NCBI GenBank assembly: GCA_902555945.1 | Contig: CACDUS010000002.1 | Coordinates: forward strand, 62,001-126,000 | Direction: 5' to 3' | Length of the DNA stretch: 64,000 nucleotides | From: an uncultured Pelagibacteraceae bacterium | Lineage (GTDB): Bacteria; Pseudomonadota; Alphaproteobacteria; Pelagibacterales; Pelagibacteraceae | Shown: positions 50,672 through 59,473 of the stretch, in pieces | How the letters are laid out: the number at the start of each line of letters is the position of its first letter | Numbering within the stretch: position 1 is the stretch's first letter | Position numbers and translations under genes: made by a program | The notes under the pieces: model-generated | Databases searched by the model: none | Told to the model about the DNA's origin: nothing | What the model saw: only the letters and a program-made list of their open reading frames with translations

Positions 50672-53669
50672 TTAATCTTTTGTTCTCCTTATCTAAAAAA
50701 ACTGGGTCTGCAACAGTTACATTAATTTGTTTATCTTCCATTGGTATAATTAATTTTTGACCCATCATATTTTTTCCACCTCTTACAACTCCAAGAGCAA
50801 TAGATTTTTTTAAATTTGGGCTATAATAACTCGATGTTACATGGCCCAACATTTCAATGGGCAATTTATTCATATCAGCAACAATTTGTGCACCTTCTTC
50901 TAGAACTTCATCAGGATTTTCTGTGAGTAGACCAACTAACTGTTTTCTATCTTCTCTTATGGTGTCAGATCTATACAAAGATCTTTTTCCTATGAAATCG
51001 TATTTTTTTTTACTTACTATCCAATCCATTTGTAAATCAATTGGTGTCATAGTTGCATCAGTATCTTGACCTACAATGATAAATCCTTTTTCAGCTCTTA
51101 ATAAATGCATAGTCTCAGTACCATATGGAGTGATATTAAATTGTTTTCCAGCTTCCATACACTTTTCCCATAATGATTTACCATAATTAGCTTGAACATT
51201 AATTTCGTAACTATGTTCACCTGTAAAACTAATCCTCATTACTCTGCATTTTATCTTACCAATTTTTGTATTTTTAAAAGACATATGTGGAAAATTCTCA
51301 TCAGAAAAATCAAGATCAGGAATTACTTGAGATACAATTTTCTTACTATTCGGTCCACAAACACTCACTGTTGCATAATGGTCAGTTACAGAAGTTAAAT
51401 AAACATCAAGCTCAGGCCATTCAGTTTGTAGATAATCCTCTAATTTACCTAAAACAGTAGCTGCTCCACCTGTAGTGGTTGTCATTATATAATGATTTTC
51501 ACCTAATCTTGTTGTTACACCGTCATCATAAACCATTCCATCTTCATTAAGCATTAAACCGTATCGGCATTTACCGATTGCTAGTTTTGACCAAGCATTT
51601 GTATAAACTCTGTTTAAAAATTCTGAAGCATCAGTTCCTTGAATATCAATTTTACCTAATGTGGATGCATCTAAAATACCAGCACTGTCCCTTGCAGCCT
51701 TACTTTCTCTTTGAACTGCATCGTGCATACTCTCACCATTTTGTGGGTAATACCAAGCTCTTTTCCATTGACCGACGTTTTCAAACTCGGCTTTATTTTT
51801 TAAATGGCACTCATGAATTGGAGTTTTTCTAAAAATATCAAAATACTCACCAACATTTCTACCAACTATTGTTCCAAAAGTAAGAGGAGTGTAAGGAGGT
51901 CTAAAAGTTGTAGTACCAAGCTCACCCATTTTAGATCCAGCAGTTTCAGAGATAATTCCTAATGCATGCATATTGCCAAGTTTACCCTGGTCAGTTCCCA
52001 TACCTGTTGTCGTATATCTCTTTACATGTTCGATCGATCTGAAACCTTCTCTTAAGGCTAATTTAATATCTTTAGCCGTTGCATCATTTTGATAATCTAC
52101 AAAAGGTTTAGTTTTGCCAATAATTTTATCAGAAGGAAGTAACCATATATTTCTTTTTGATTTGTTGAATGAAGAATTAACTTCAAGATTTTCATAATCA
52201 GTTTTTTTTATATTTAAAAATTCTTTAAGATTTTTTGGTACATTTGATAATATTTCATTTAAAGTAAAATCTCCATTACAAGAACCTATGCTAATTTGAT
52301 CTGATGGATATATGTTTGGAATAAAAACTTGATCTTCGTCTCTGAATTTCAATTTGCCACCAGATTGCGTAAAAAGATGTACAGCTGGTGTCCATCCACC
52401 TGAAATTCCTAAACAGTCACAATTAATAGATATTTTAGATCCAGTTACTTTTTGACCATCTTTAGAAAGTTGCATTATTGAAATTTTATTGATTCTTTTG
52501 TATCCAGAAGTATCAACTACCGTATATCCTTTGTAGACTTTGATATTATTTTTTTCAATTTCCTTAATTAATTTTGAATCAATTTCTTCTCTATTATCAA
52601 TAACAGCCTCTATGTTAATTCCTTTTTGATATAAACTAATTGCTGTTTCATATGCGCTATCATTGTTCGTAAATAGAACATTTTTTTCTCCACATGCTAC
52701 ACCATAAAAATTTGCATATTTTTCAACAGCTGATGAAAGTAAAATACCAGGACGATCATTATTATTAAAAATTAATGGTCTTTCCAAAGATCCAGTAGCA
52801 GATATTACTTTTTTTGCTCTTATTTTAAGTAATCTTTGACGAGTTTTATCTTTTCTTTGTCCTAAAGGTAAATGATCAGTTAAATTTTCTCTCGCTAACA
52901 GAAAGTTATATCCATGATATGCAGCTACACTTGTTCTTGTTTTAATTTTTAAATTTTCAATTTTTTTAATTTCATTTATTTCTTTTTCTAACCAAGAACT
53001 TGAGATTTGATTATTGATTTTAAAATGGTCAGAATTTTGATAAATTGTAGAACCACCTAAATAGGGCTTTTCATCTACTAGAAGTGTTTTATAACCATTT
53101 TTAGCAGCTGTTTTTGCTGCAATAATTCCTGAAATACCAGCTCCAATAATTAAAACATCGCAATGAATGTACTTGTGTTCATAAATATCAGGGTCAGGTT
53201 CTGTAGGTGATTTACCTAAACCAGCAGATTTTCTAATAAAATATTCATATTTTTCCCAGAAACTAGCTGGCCACATAAAAGTTTTGTAATAAAATCCTGC
53301 AGGCAAAATTGGACTCAAAAAATTATTAATTCCCCCTATATCAAAATTAACACTTGGCCAACAATTTTGACTTGAAGCTTCAAGACCTTCATAAATTTCT
53401 ATTTCTGTAGCTCTTACATTAGGCTCTGTTCTTGATGTATTTTTATGTAGTTGAACTATTGCATTTGGTTCTTCTGAACCTGCAGTCATTATTCCACGTG
53501 GTCTATGATATTTAAAGCTTCTTCCAACTAAGTGAAGACCACTAGCTAGTAGGGCAGAAGCCAATGTATCTCCCTTGTATCCATAGTAAGTTGTTCCATT
53601 AAATTTAAATGAAATTTTATAGGTTTCGTCAATAAATTTACTTGTTTTTACTCTTAAATTTTTGGTCAT
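50664..53669 (-). CDS. soxA: Sarcosine oxidase alpha subunit
   Basis: SoxA carries NAD and folate sites of the tetramer that turns sarcosine, O2 and THF into glycine, methylene-THF and H2O2. The 1001 residues comprise an N-terminal 2Fe-2S-like ferredoxin fold (FNGTTYYGYKGDTLASALLASGLHLVGRSFKYHRPRG), the NAD Rossmann motif (DVLIIGAGISGIIAAKTA, about 173-190), and a C-terminal GcvT/aminomethyltransferase domain (about 610-1000) that binds folate. It sits between soxD and soxG; neighbours overlap or abut. Glycine made here could supply a glycine/serine-requiring cell, a SAR11 trait (family knowledge). Confidence 0.95.
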   Translation of the reverse strand: MTKNLRVKTSKFIDETYKISFKFNGTTYYGYKGDTLASALLASGLHLVGRSFKYHRPRGIMTAGSEEPNAIVQLHKNTSRTEPNVRATEIEIYEGLEASSQNCWPSVNFDIGGINNFLSPILPAGFYYKTFMWPASFWEKYEYFIRKSAGLGKSPTEPDPDIYEHKYIHCDVLIIGAGISGIIAAKTAAKNGYKTLLVDEKPYLGGSTIYQNSDHFKINNQISSSWLEKEINEIKKIENLKIKTRTSVAAYHGYNFLLARENLTDHLPLGQRKDKTRQRLLKIRAKKVISATGSLERPLIFNNNDRPGILLSSAVEKYANFYGVACGEKNVLFTNNDSAYETAISLYQKGINIEAVIDNREEIDSKLIKEIEKNNIKVYKGYTVVDTSGYKRINKISIMQLSKDGQKVTGSKISINCDCLGISGGWTPAVHLFTQSGGKLKFRDEDQVFIPNIYPSDQISIGSCNGDFTLNEILSNVPKNLKEFLNIKKTDYENLEVNSSFNKSKRNIWLLPSDKIIGKTKPFVDYQNDATAKDIKLALREGFRSIEHVKRYTTTGMGTDQGKLGNMHALGIISETAGSKMGELGTTTFRPPYTPLTFGTIVGRNVGEYFDIFRKTPIHECHLKNKAEFENVGQWKRAWYYPQNGESMHDAVQRESKAARDSAGILDASTLGKIDIQGTDASEFLNRVYTNAWSKLAIGKCRYGLMLNEDGMVYDDGVTTRLGENHYIMTTTTGGAATVLGKLEDYLQTEWPELDVYLTSVTDHYATVSVCGPNSKKIVSQVIPDLDFSDENFPHMSFKNTKIGKIKCRVMRISFTGEHSYEINVQANYGKSLWEKCMEAGKQFNITPYGTETMHLLRAEKGFIIVGQDTDATMTPIDLQMDWIVSKKKYDFIGKRSLYRSDTIREDRKQLVGLLTENPDEVLEEGAQIVADMNKLPIEMLGHVTSSYYSPNLKKSIALGVVRGGKNMMGQKLIIPMEDKQINVTVADPVFLDKENKRLNA

Positions 53670-53672
53670 TAT

Positions 53673-53948
53673 TTATTTCGTTGGAGGCTTTTCACCCATT
53701 TTATAAACTGCTTTGATTAAATCATTAGATGTATCTCGTACTACATTAAACCATTTTCTGCATCCATGAGTGTGTACCCATCTTTCAAATTGTACTCCTT
53801 TGATATTTTTTCTCATAAACAGGTATTCAGCCCATTGATCATCACTCAGTTCTGTAGGCTGTTTGGGTCTAACTATGTGTGCTTCACCACCTGCTTTAAA
53901 TTCACTTTGTTCTCTTTCACCACAATAAGGACAATTAATAACAAACAT
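53673..53948 (-). CDS. soxD: Sarcosine oxidase delta subunit
   Basis: SoxD is the zinc-binding small subunit. The 91 residues include the two N-terminal Cys (6 and 9) in CPYCGERE and the WVHTHGCRKWF motif with His and Cys (about 58-63) that complete the zinc site. It lies between soxB and soxA, with its start overlapping the soxB stop by one base. Confidence 0.95.
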   Translation of the reverse strand: MFVINCPYCGEREQSEFKAGGEAHIVRPKQPTELSDDQWAEYLFMRKNIKGVQFERWVHTHGCRKWFNVVRDTSNDLIKAVYKMGEKPPTK

Positions 53949-55201
53949 TAGTGAGCAACAGCAGCAGCCCCATGTTCATCAACAAGATCACCGCTTACAA
54001 ATCTGTTGATATTAAAAGCTGCATTTAATTTATGTGGTTCATCATTTGCAATAGTGTGAGCAAATAAATCCCCTGAACCAGGTGTTGCTTTAAATCCTCC
54101 AGTTCCCCAACCACAATTAAAATATAATCCCTTAATAGAGGTTTTACTAATTATTGGGCTTGCATCAGGACATATATCTACAATTCCACCCCATTGTCTT
54201 AACATTCTCATTCTACTAAATATTGGATATAACTCTAAGATAGCATTTAAAGTACCCTCAACTATATCATGACTGCCTTTTTGTGAATAAGAAACATAGT
54301 CATCAGTACCTGCACCAATAACTAATTCACCTTTATCAGATTGACTTACATAAGCATGAACAGCGTTTGACATTACAACTGTATCAATTATTGGTTTAAC
54401 TGGTTCTGACACAAGAGCTTGTAGCGGCTTACTTTCTAGTGGCAATTTTAGGCCAGCCATATTTGCGATTACACTTGAATGACCAGCCGCAACTACTCCA
54501 ATCTTTTTTGTTTTTATAAATCCTTTAGTTGTTTCAATCCCTTCTACAGCATCGCCATTTCTTTTAATTCCTTTAACTTCGCAATTTTGAATTATATCGA
54601 CACCCATTTCATCAGATCCTCTAGCATAACCCCAAGCTACAGCATCATGCCTTGCAGTACCTGCTCGTCTTTGAAGAGTTCCACCCAAAACTGGATAACG
54701 AATATTAGGAGATGTATTTATAATTGGACAAAATTTTTTAACCTCTTCTGTGTTAAGATAAACTGCATCAATTCCATTTAATCTGTTTGCATGCGTTCTT
54801 CTTTTAAGATCTCTTACATCTTGCAAGTTATGAGCGAGGTTCATAACACCTCTTTGACTAAACATTACATTGTAATTTAATTCTTGAGATAAGCCTTCCC
54901 AAATTTTTAGAGCATGATCATAAAGACCTGCACTTGCATCCCATAAGTAATTTGATCTTATAATTGTGGTATTTCTTCCTGTATTTCCTCCACCAATCCA
55001 GCCTTTTTCTACAACAGCAATATTTTTCATGTCATGTTTTTTAGCTAAATAATAAGCTGTAGCTAGTCCATGACCACCACCACCTATAATTATTGCGTCA
55101 TATTCTTTTTTAGGCTCAGGATCTTTCCATGCTTTCCCCCAATTTTCATGATATGAAAAAGCGTTTTTAACCAGTGAAAATAAAGAGTACTTATTTCTCA
55201 T
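53948..55201 (-). CDS. soxB: Sarcosine oxidase beta subunit
   Basis: SoxB carries FAD and the covalent FMN that oxidises sarcosine. The 417-residue protein has the FAD Rossmann motif [18 protein letters not shown] (about 37-54), the [11 protein letters not shown] segment, the TARHDAVAW motif whose His185 is the expected FMN attachment site (family knowledge), and the C-terminal [15 protein letters not shown] motif. It is the first gene of soxBDAG, divergent from tRNA-Ser. A candidate promoter lies in 55218-55244. Confidence 0.95.
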   Translation of the reverse strand: MRNKYSLFSLVKNAFSYHENWGKAWKDPEPKKEYDAIIIGGGGHGLATAYYLAKKHDMKNIAVVEKGWIGGGNTGRNTTIIRSNYLWDASAGLYDHALKIWEGLSQELNYNVMFSQRGVMNLAHNLQDVRDLKRRTHANRLNGIDAVYLNTEEVKKFCPIINTSPNIRYPVLGGTLQRRAGTARHDAVAWGYARGSDEMGVDIIQNCEVKGIKRNGDAVEGIETTKGFIKTKKIGVVAAGHSSVIANMAGLKLPLESKPLQALVSEPVKPIIDTVVMSNAVHAYVSQSDKGELVIGAGTDDYVSYSQKGSHDIVEGTLNAILELYPIFSRMRMLRQWGGIVDICPDASPIISKTSIKGLYFNCGWGTGGFKATPGSGDLFAHTIANDEPHKLNAAFNINRFVSGDLVDEHGAAAVAH

Positions 55202-55264
55202 TATAGTGAATAATTACTTTATAAATATTGATTATTCAATACAATCAGAAGTGACAAATTTCCT
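55202..55264. promoter_or_regulatory. Divergent control region between soxB and tRNA-Ser
   Basis: On the minus strand, TTGTAT (55239-55244) and TATAAA (55218-55223), spaced 15 bases, would start soxB mRNA near 55211, about ten bases before the ATG and without a Shine-Dalgarno. On the plus strand TACAAT (55240-55245) could be the -10 for tRNA-Ser, with only a weak -35. I see no riboswitch here; the region is only 63 bases. Confidence 0.3.
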
Positions 55265-55356
55265 GGAAGAGTGGGTGAGAGGCTTAAACCAGTCGTTTGC
55301 TAAATGACCGTGCGAGGAAACTTGTACCGAGGGTTCGAATCCCTCCTCTTCCGCCA
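55265..55356 (+). tRNA. tRNA-Ser (anticodon GCT)
   Basis: The acceptor stem GGAAGAG (55265-55271) pairs with CTCTTCC (55346-55352), with discriminator G55353 (Ser type) and an encoded CCA (55354-55356). The anticodon stem 55292-55296/55304-55308 encloses GCT at 55299-55301. The long variable arm is typical for tRNA-Ser. It is 4 bases from the stop codon of the convergent slt gene. Confidence 0.97.
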
Positions 55357-55360
55357 TATC

Positions 55361-57580
55361 TCAGTATAAAGGTTCATCTTTGAAGAAGTTTTTCATTGAA
55401 ACTGGTTTTTGAGCTAAAATATAACGATAGACATTATAATTCTCCAATACTCTTTGAACATAATTTCTTGTTTCTTTAAATTTTATTAGTTCAATCCAAT
55501 TGACATAATCAATTTGTTTTTTTTGAGGATTTTTATTTATTTTTTTCCAATATCTTACTCTTTTAGGTCCAGCATTATAAGCAGCTATAGCAAATGGATA
55601 TGCACCATCATATTCAAGAATTAAACCAGCAATGTAATGAGAACCAAGATTTATATTGTATTCAGCATCTCTTGTTAATCGAGATTTTGAATATGGGAGG
55701 TTTGCTTGTTTTGCTACTAATTTAGCAGTATAAGGCATAAGTTGCATTAAACCTTTTGCACCTGCATGACTGTTAGCACTTAAATCAAACTCACTTTCTT
55801 GTCTTATAATTGATAATATAAATGCAGTATCAGGAATTTTTCTTCCATTAATATAGTTAGGTGTGCTTATAATTGGATAATTGTATTTATTGTGAAATCT
55901 TTTTTCATAAGAAGCAATCTTTGCTATTTGAATAGCAAAATCAAATCTATCAATATTAGTCGCCAGTTCAGCAGCTAAAACTTCACTGCCACTATCAATG
56001 TTATCAAGTGCCAAATGTCTTAAAATATATTTAGCATATTTATCTTCATTAAGTTCATCAAGAAGATAAGTTGTTTTTACCAACTCTTTTTTAAAAAAAT
56101 AATCTCTATACTCTTTTGATACTTCTAAATCTTTAGTAAGTTCAAAAGGTTTATTTGGATTTAATTCCATAAATGCCAATTGACCATAATATGTAGTAAG
56201 AAAATTAGCAGCTTTTCCAAACCATTGTTCAGCTAAATCATTTTTACCAAGTTTTTGATAAGTTTTAGCTAACCAATAAGCTCCTCTCGATGTACTGATA
56301 GGATAACCAACATTATTATAAAAATTTTCAAAATGATCTTTTGCTAATAAGGGGTCATTTAAAAAACTTAATGCTATCCAACCACTCATCCATTCTGCTG
56401 CAGCATATTCTGGTCCATCAGATAAAGCATGATTACTTGAAATTTTATATGCTAATTCATATTTCTTTTTATATATCAAAGATCTTGCAATGATTTCTCT
56501 TTCAACCCACCATTTATCTGGTCTGACTAAATAGTTTTTTGTATTTTTTATTTTTAATAGAATTTCTAAAGAACTATCAACTCTGCCTCTTTTTCTTCTC
56601 CATTTTAGCCTATCATAATTTAGACCAGCATCATTCTTAAATTTTGCTGGCACTTTTGAGATTGCAGTATCAACACCATAAGATTTACTCATTAATAATT
56701 GTCTTGCTGTGTAAAGCAATTCATAATCTTTTGGTAAATACCTAAGTAATCTTTTCAAATCCCAATATTTATTATTCCAGGCTAAATAATCTGCTCTTTT
56801 AACATAGTCATCTGCATTAAGATATTTTTTGTATTTTTTTCGATAAAATTTTAGTTCAGATCTACTTAATTCTGCTGTAATCCAGCCTTCTTTAATAAGA
56901 GAAATTCCTTTTTGAGTATTACCTTCAATAACTAAACTTTCTCCTAAAATCATTTTTCCAAAGCCACTTAAAGGTTCATTTGGACCAAACCAATTAATGA
57001 TTTTTTTTGGAGAAATAGAGTCTGTTGAAAGCTTGTGTTCAGCTAAATATTTTATTCTTCCTATCCGAGGATAATCTTCATTAGCGTCAATAAAAGTTTT
57101 ATATTCATAATATGATGCTTTATTCCCTTTAGTTAGCAGATGTCTCCATTGTATGAAATTATATATAGATTTATCTTTTGCTTTTTTTGCAGTTCTAAGT
57201 GCAGTTGGCCATTTAGCTTGTTTCATTTCCGAAATTGCTTTTTTAGCTATCGAAAAATCTTTCTTGTTATAATATTTTGACTTTTTTACAGTATCTGATT
57301 TTTTAGATCCTGCTATTAAAGGTTTTTTTTTTGGTAAAATAATACTTTTATCGTTCTCATTCTTCGAGACTATTTTCTTTTCAATTTGCTCTTCTTTTTT
57401 TTGGATTTCCTTTTTTTCAATTGGTTTTGGGAGTGGTTTTAAGACATCTACTAAGAGTTTTTTTTCCTCCTCTTCTTTAGTTTGAGAAGGTTTTTTTAAA
57501 GGAATTATCTCAGCGTATAATAAAGAAGTTAAATTTATAAAGATAATTAAATTGATAAAAAATATTAATTTTTTTAGCAT
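55361..57580 (-). CDS. slt: Soluble lytic murein transglycosylase
   Basis: Slt cleaves peptidoglycan between MurNAc and GlcNAc with formation of anhydro-MurNAc. The 739-residue precursor has a signal peptide (cleavage after Ala23), a roughly 75-residue Lys/Glu/Pro-rich linker (KKPSQTKEEEEKK and similar), an alpha-helical superhelical U-domain of TPR-like repeats (about 110-560), and the C-terminal goose-lysozyme-like domain with catalytic Glu595 in RQESEFDLSANSHAGAKGLMQLMP. The low-complexity linker is longer than in the E. coli protein and may let it reach the peptidoglycan. Divergent from dapA; 43 bases between. Confidence 0.93.
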   Translation of the reverse strand: MLKKLIFFINLIIFINLTSLLYAEIIPLKKPSQTKEEEEKKLLVDVLKPLPKPIEKKEIQKKEEQIEKKIVSKNENDKSIILPKKKPLIAGSKKSDTVKKSKYYNKKDFSIAKKAISEMKQAKWPTALRTAKKAKDKSIYNFIQWRHLLTKGNKASYYEYKTFIDANEDYPRIGRIKYLAEHKLSTDSISPKKIINWFGPNEPLSGFGKMILGESLVIEGNTQKGISLIKEGWITAELSRSELKFYRKKYKKYLNADDYVKRADYLAWNNKYWDLKRLLRYLPKDYELLYTARQLLMSKSYGVDTAISKVPAKFKNDAGLNYDRLKWRRKRGRVDSSLEILLKIKNTKNYLVRPDKWWVEREIIARSLIYKKKYELAYKISSNHALSDGPEYAAAEWMSGWIALSFLNDPLLAKDHFENFYNNVGYPISTSRGAYWLAKTYQKLGKNDLAEQWFGKAANFLTTYYGQLAFMELNPNKPFELTKDLEVSKEYRDYFFKKELVKTTYLLDELNEDKYAKYILRHLALDNIDSGSEVLAAELATNIDRFDFAIQIAKIASYEKRFHNKYNYPIISTPNYINGRKIPDTAFILSIIRQESEFDLSANSHAGAKGLMQLMPYTAKLVAKQANLPYSKSRLTRDAEYNINLGSHYIAGLILEYDGAYPFAIAAYNAGPKRVRYWKKINKNPQKKQIDYVNWIELIKFKETRNYVQRVLENYNVYRYILAQKPVSMKNFFKDEPLY

Positions 57581-57612
57581 AATCTTTTAGTATATGAATC
57601 TACAAACTATGT

Positions 57613-57618
57613 TATAAG
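57613..57618 (+). promoter_or_regulatory. Candidate -10 of dapA, suggesting a leaderless mRNA
   Basis: TATAAG lies 5 bases before the dapA ATG at 57624, so transcription would begin at or next to the start codon. No Shine-Dalgarno is visible and the -35 is poor. Tentative. Confidence 0.25.
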
Positions 57619-57623
57619 TATTT

Positions 57624-58505
57624 ATGTTTAAAGGTTCAAATGTTGCTTTAGTCACCCCATTCAAAAACAATAAACTTGATGAGGAAACTTATATCAAGTT
57701 AATTCATTTTCATATCGAAAATGGTACTAATGGCTTAGTTCCAGCTGGCACAACAGGGGAATCTCCAACACTTAGCCATCAAGAGCACGAAAAAGTAATT
57801 GAATTATGCGTACAGGAAAGTAATGGTAAATTACCTGTCTTTGCAGGAACGGGTTCAAATTCAACTGAGGAGGCAATTTCTTTAACTACACATGCTGAAA
57901 AAATAGGAGCAGATGGAGCGCTTATAGTAACACCTTATTATAATAAGCCAACGCAAGAAGGTTTATATCAACATTATAAAGCTATTAATGATAACTGTGG
58001 AATTCCAATTATAATTTACAACATTCCTGGTAGATCTGTAATTGATATGTCAGTTGAAACTATGGCGAGACTTTATGAATTAAAAAATATTATTGGTGTA
58101 AAAGATGCTACAGGTGATTTGAATAGGGTTGATCAAACTTTAAAAAAATTAGGTAAAGATTTCTTACAATTAACAGGAAATGATGACAACGCACTTGAAT
58201 TTAACAAAAGAGGTGGTGAAGGAGCAATAAGTGTTACTGCTAACATCGCTCCAAAACTTTGTTCTGATTTTCAAAAGTTTTCTAAATCTGAAACTGATAA
58301 TGAAATTAAAGAAGCTGAAAGATTAAATAAGATTTTACAACCAATTCATCACGCAATGTTTGTTGAAAGCAACCCGAGCCCAGTAAAATATGCGGCCAAG
58401 TTATTAAAGCTTTGTGAAGACGATGTTAGATTACCCTTAGTTAAAGTTACTAATTCAACAAAAGAAATAGTTAAAAAAGCTCTTCATTCTGCAAAATTGA
58501 TTTAA
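57624..58505 (+). CDS. dapA: 4-hydroxy-tetrahydrodipicolinate synthase
   Basis: DapA condenses pyruvate with aspartate semialdehyde in lysine and peptidoglycan synthesis. The 293-residue protein has the [14 protein letters not shown] motif (about 43-56), [14 protein letters not shown], the Tyr in YNIPGRS and the Schiff-base Lys160 in GVKDATGD. The stop overlaps smpB by one base. Confidence 0.97.
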   Translation: MFKGSNVALVTPFKNNKLDEETYIKLIHFHIENGTNGLVPAGTTGESPTLSHQEHEKVIELCVQESNGKLPVFAGTGSNSTEEAISLTTHAEKIGADGALIVTPYYNKPTQEGLYQHYKAINDNCGIPIIIYNIPGRSVIDMSVETMARLYELKNIIGVKDATGDLNRVDQTLKKLGKDFLQLTGNDDNALEFNKRGGEGAISVTANIAPKLCSDFQKFSKSETDNEIKEAERLNKILQPIHHAMFVESNPSPVKYAAKLLKLCEDDVRLPLVKVTNSTKEIVKKALHSAKLI

Positions 58506-58975
58506 TGATAAAAAAAACCAATCATGGTTTAAAAATAATTTGTTTAAATCGGAAAGCTAGTTTTAATTATTTTTTTGAAGATCTATTAGAGGCAGGTATT
58601 GTTCTTAAAGGATCTGAAATTAAGTCGATTAGAAATGGAAAAGTAAACATTGCAGACTCTTATGCAATTGAAAAAAATGGTGAAATTATTTTAATTAATT
58701 CACATATTGCATCCTACAAACAAGCAAGCTACTCAAACCATAATCCAATGAATGAAAGAAAACTATTATTAAACAAACGCGAAATAAATAAATTAATAGG
58801 AAAAATGCAAAGAGAAGGTTTTACTATCGTTCCTACTAAGATGTATTTTAAAAAAGGAAAAGCAAAAATTGAACTTGCTGTTGCAAAAGGAAAAAAACAA
58901 TTTGACAAAAGAGCTGCTAAAAAAAATAGAGATTGGAATCGTGATAGAGCAAGATATGTCAGAAAATCTAGTTAA
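58505..58975 (+). CDS. smpB: SsrA-binding protein SmpB
   Basis: SmpB brings tmRNA to stalled ribosomes. The 156-residue product has the family block [27 protein letters not shown] (about 27-53) and the C-terminal [21 protein letters not shown] tail that folds on the decoding site. It overlaps dapA by one base and folK by 20 bases. The tmRNA gene (ssrA) is not seen here. Confidence 0.97.
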   Translation: MIKKTNHGLKIICLNRKASFNYFFEDLLEAGIVLKGSEIKSIRNGKVNIADSYAIEKNGEIILINSHIASYKQASYSNHNPMNERKLLLNKREINKLIGKMQREGFTIVPTKMYFKKGKAKIELAVAKGKKQFDKRAAKKNRDWNRDRARYVRKSS

Positions 58976-59453
58976 AACTATCTATTTAGGTATAGGTTCA
59001 AATTTAGGTAATAGACGAAAAAATATCGAACAAGCAAAGTTTAAATTGATTCAAAGTAATATTAAAATTAACAAATCATCTAGAATATATGAAAGTTTAT
59101 CTTGGCCTAATCCGAATAATCCAAAATTTTGGAACATAATTTTAGAAATTTCATCAAATTTACCACCTTTAAAATTAATTGATATTTGTAAAGAAATTGA
59201 AATTGATCTTGGGAGAAAAAAAAGAGAAAAAAATGCACCTCGTGAATGTGATATTGACATAATTGATTATAATAATCAAAAAATGAAGAGCAGGATTATT
59301 TTGCCACATCCAAGAATGCATGAAAGAAATTTTGTTCTTTTGCCTTTGTATGAACTTAATAAAGTATGGATACACCCAATTTTGAAGCAGCCCATCAAAA
59401 AACTTATATTATCATTATCAAATAAAGATATTAGATCTATTAAACAAATTTAA
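58956..59453 (+). CDS. folK: HPPK, 2-amino-4-hydroxy-6-hydroxymethyldihydropteridine pyrophosphokinase
   Basis: FolK makes the pyrophosphate donor for dihydropteroate in folate synthesis. I start at ATG 58956 ([19 protein letters not shown]), giving 165 residues; the frame is open further upstream to 58869 but that extension lies inside smpB and is not homologous. The motifs [14 protein letters not shown] and the [10 protein letters not shown] substrate motif (about residues 90-100) with [16 protein letters not shown] are present. Confidence 0.93.
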   Translation: MSENLVKTIYLGIGSNLGNRRKNIEQAKFKLIQSNIKINKSSRIYESLSWPNPNNPKFWNIILEISSNLPPLKLIDICKEIEIDLGRKKREKNAPRECDIDIIDYNNQKMKSRIILPHPRMHERNFVLLPLYELNKVWIHPILKQPIKKLILSLSNKDIRSIKQI

Positions 59454-59461
59454 ATTAGTGA

Positions 59462-59467
59462 TATAAT
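59462..59467 (+). promoter_or_regulatory. Candidate -10 of rsh, suggesting a leaderless mRNA
   Basis: TATAAT sits 6 bases before the rsh ATG at 59474. A transcript from it would start at or beside the start codon. No Shine-Dalgarno and no good -35 are visible, and the run may instead be read through from folK. Confidence 0.3.
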
Positions 59468-59473
59468 AAAAAT

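Noticed and set aside
58869-58955. Upstream in-frame extension of folK
   Set aside because: It lies wholly in smpB, lacks homology, and the HPPK core begins at [12 protein letters not shown] just after ATG 58956.
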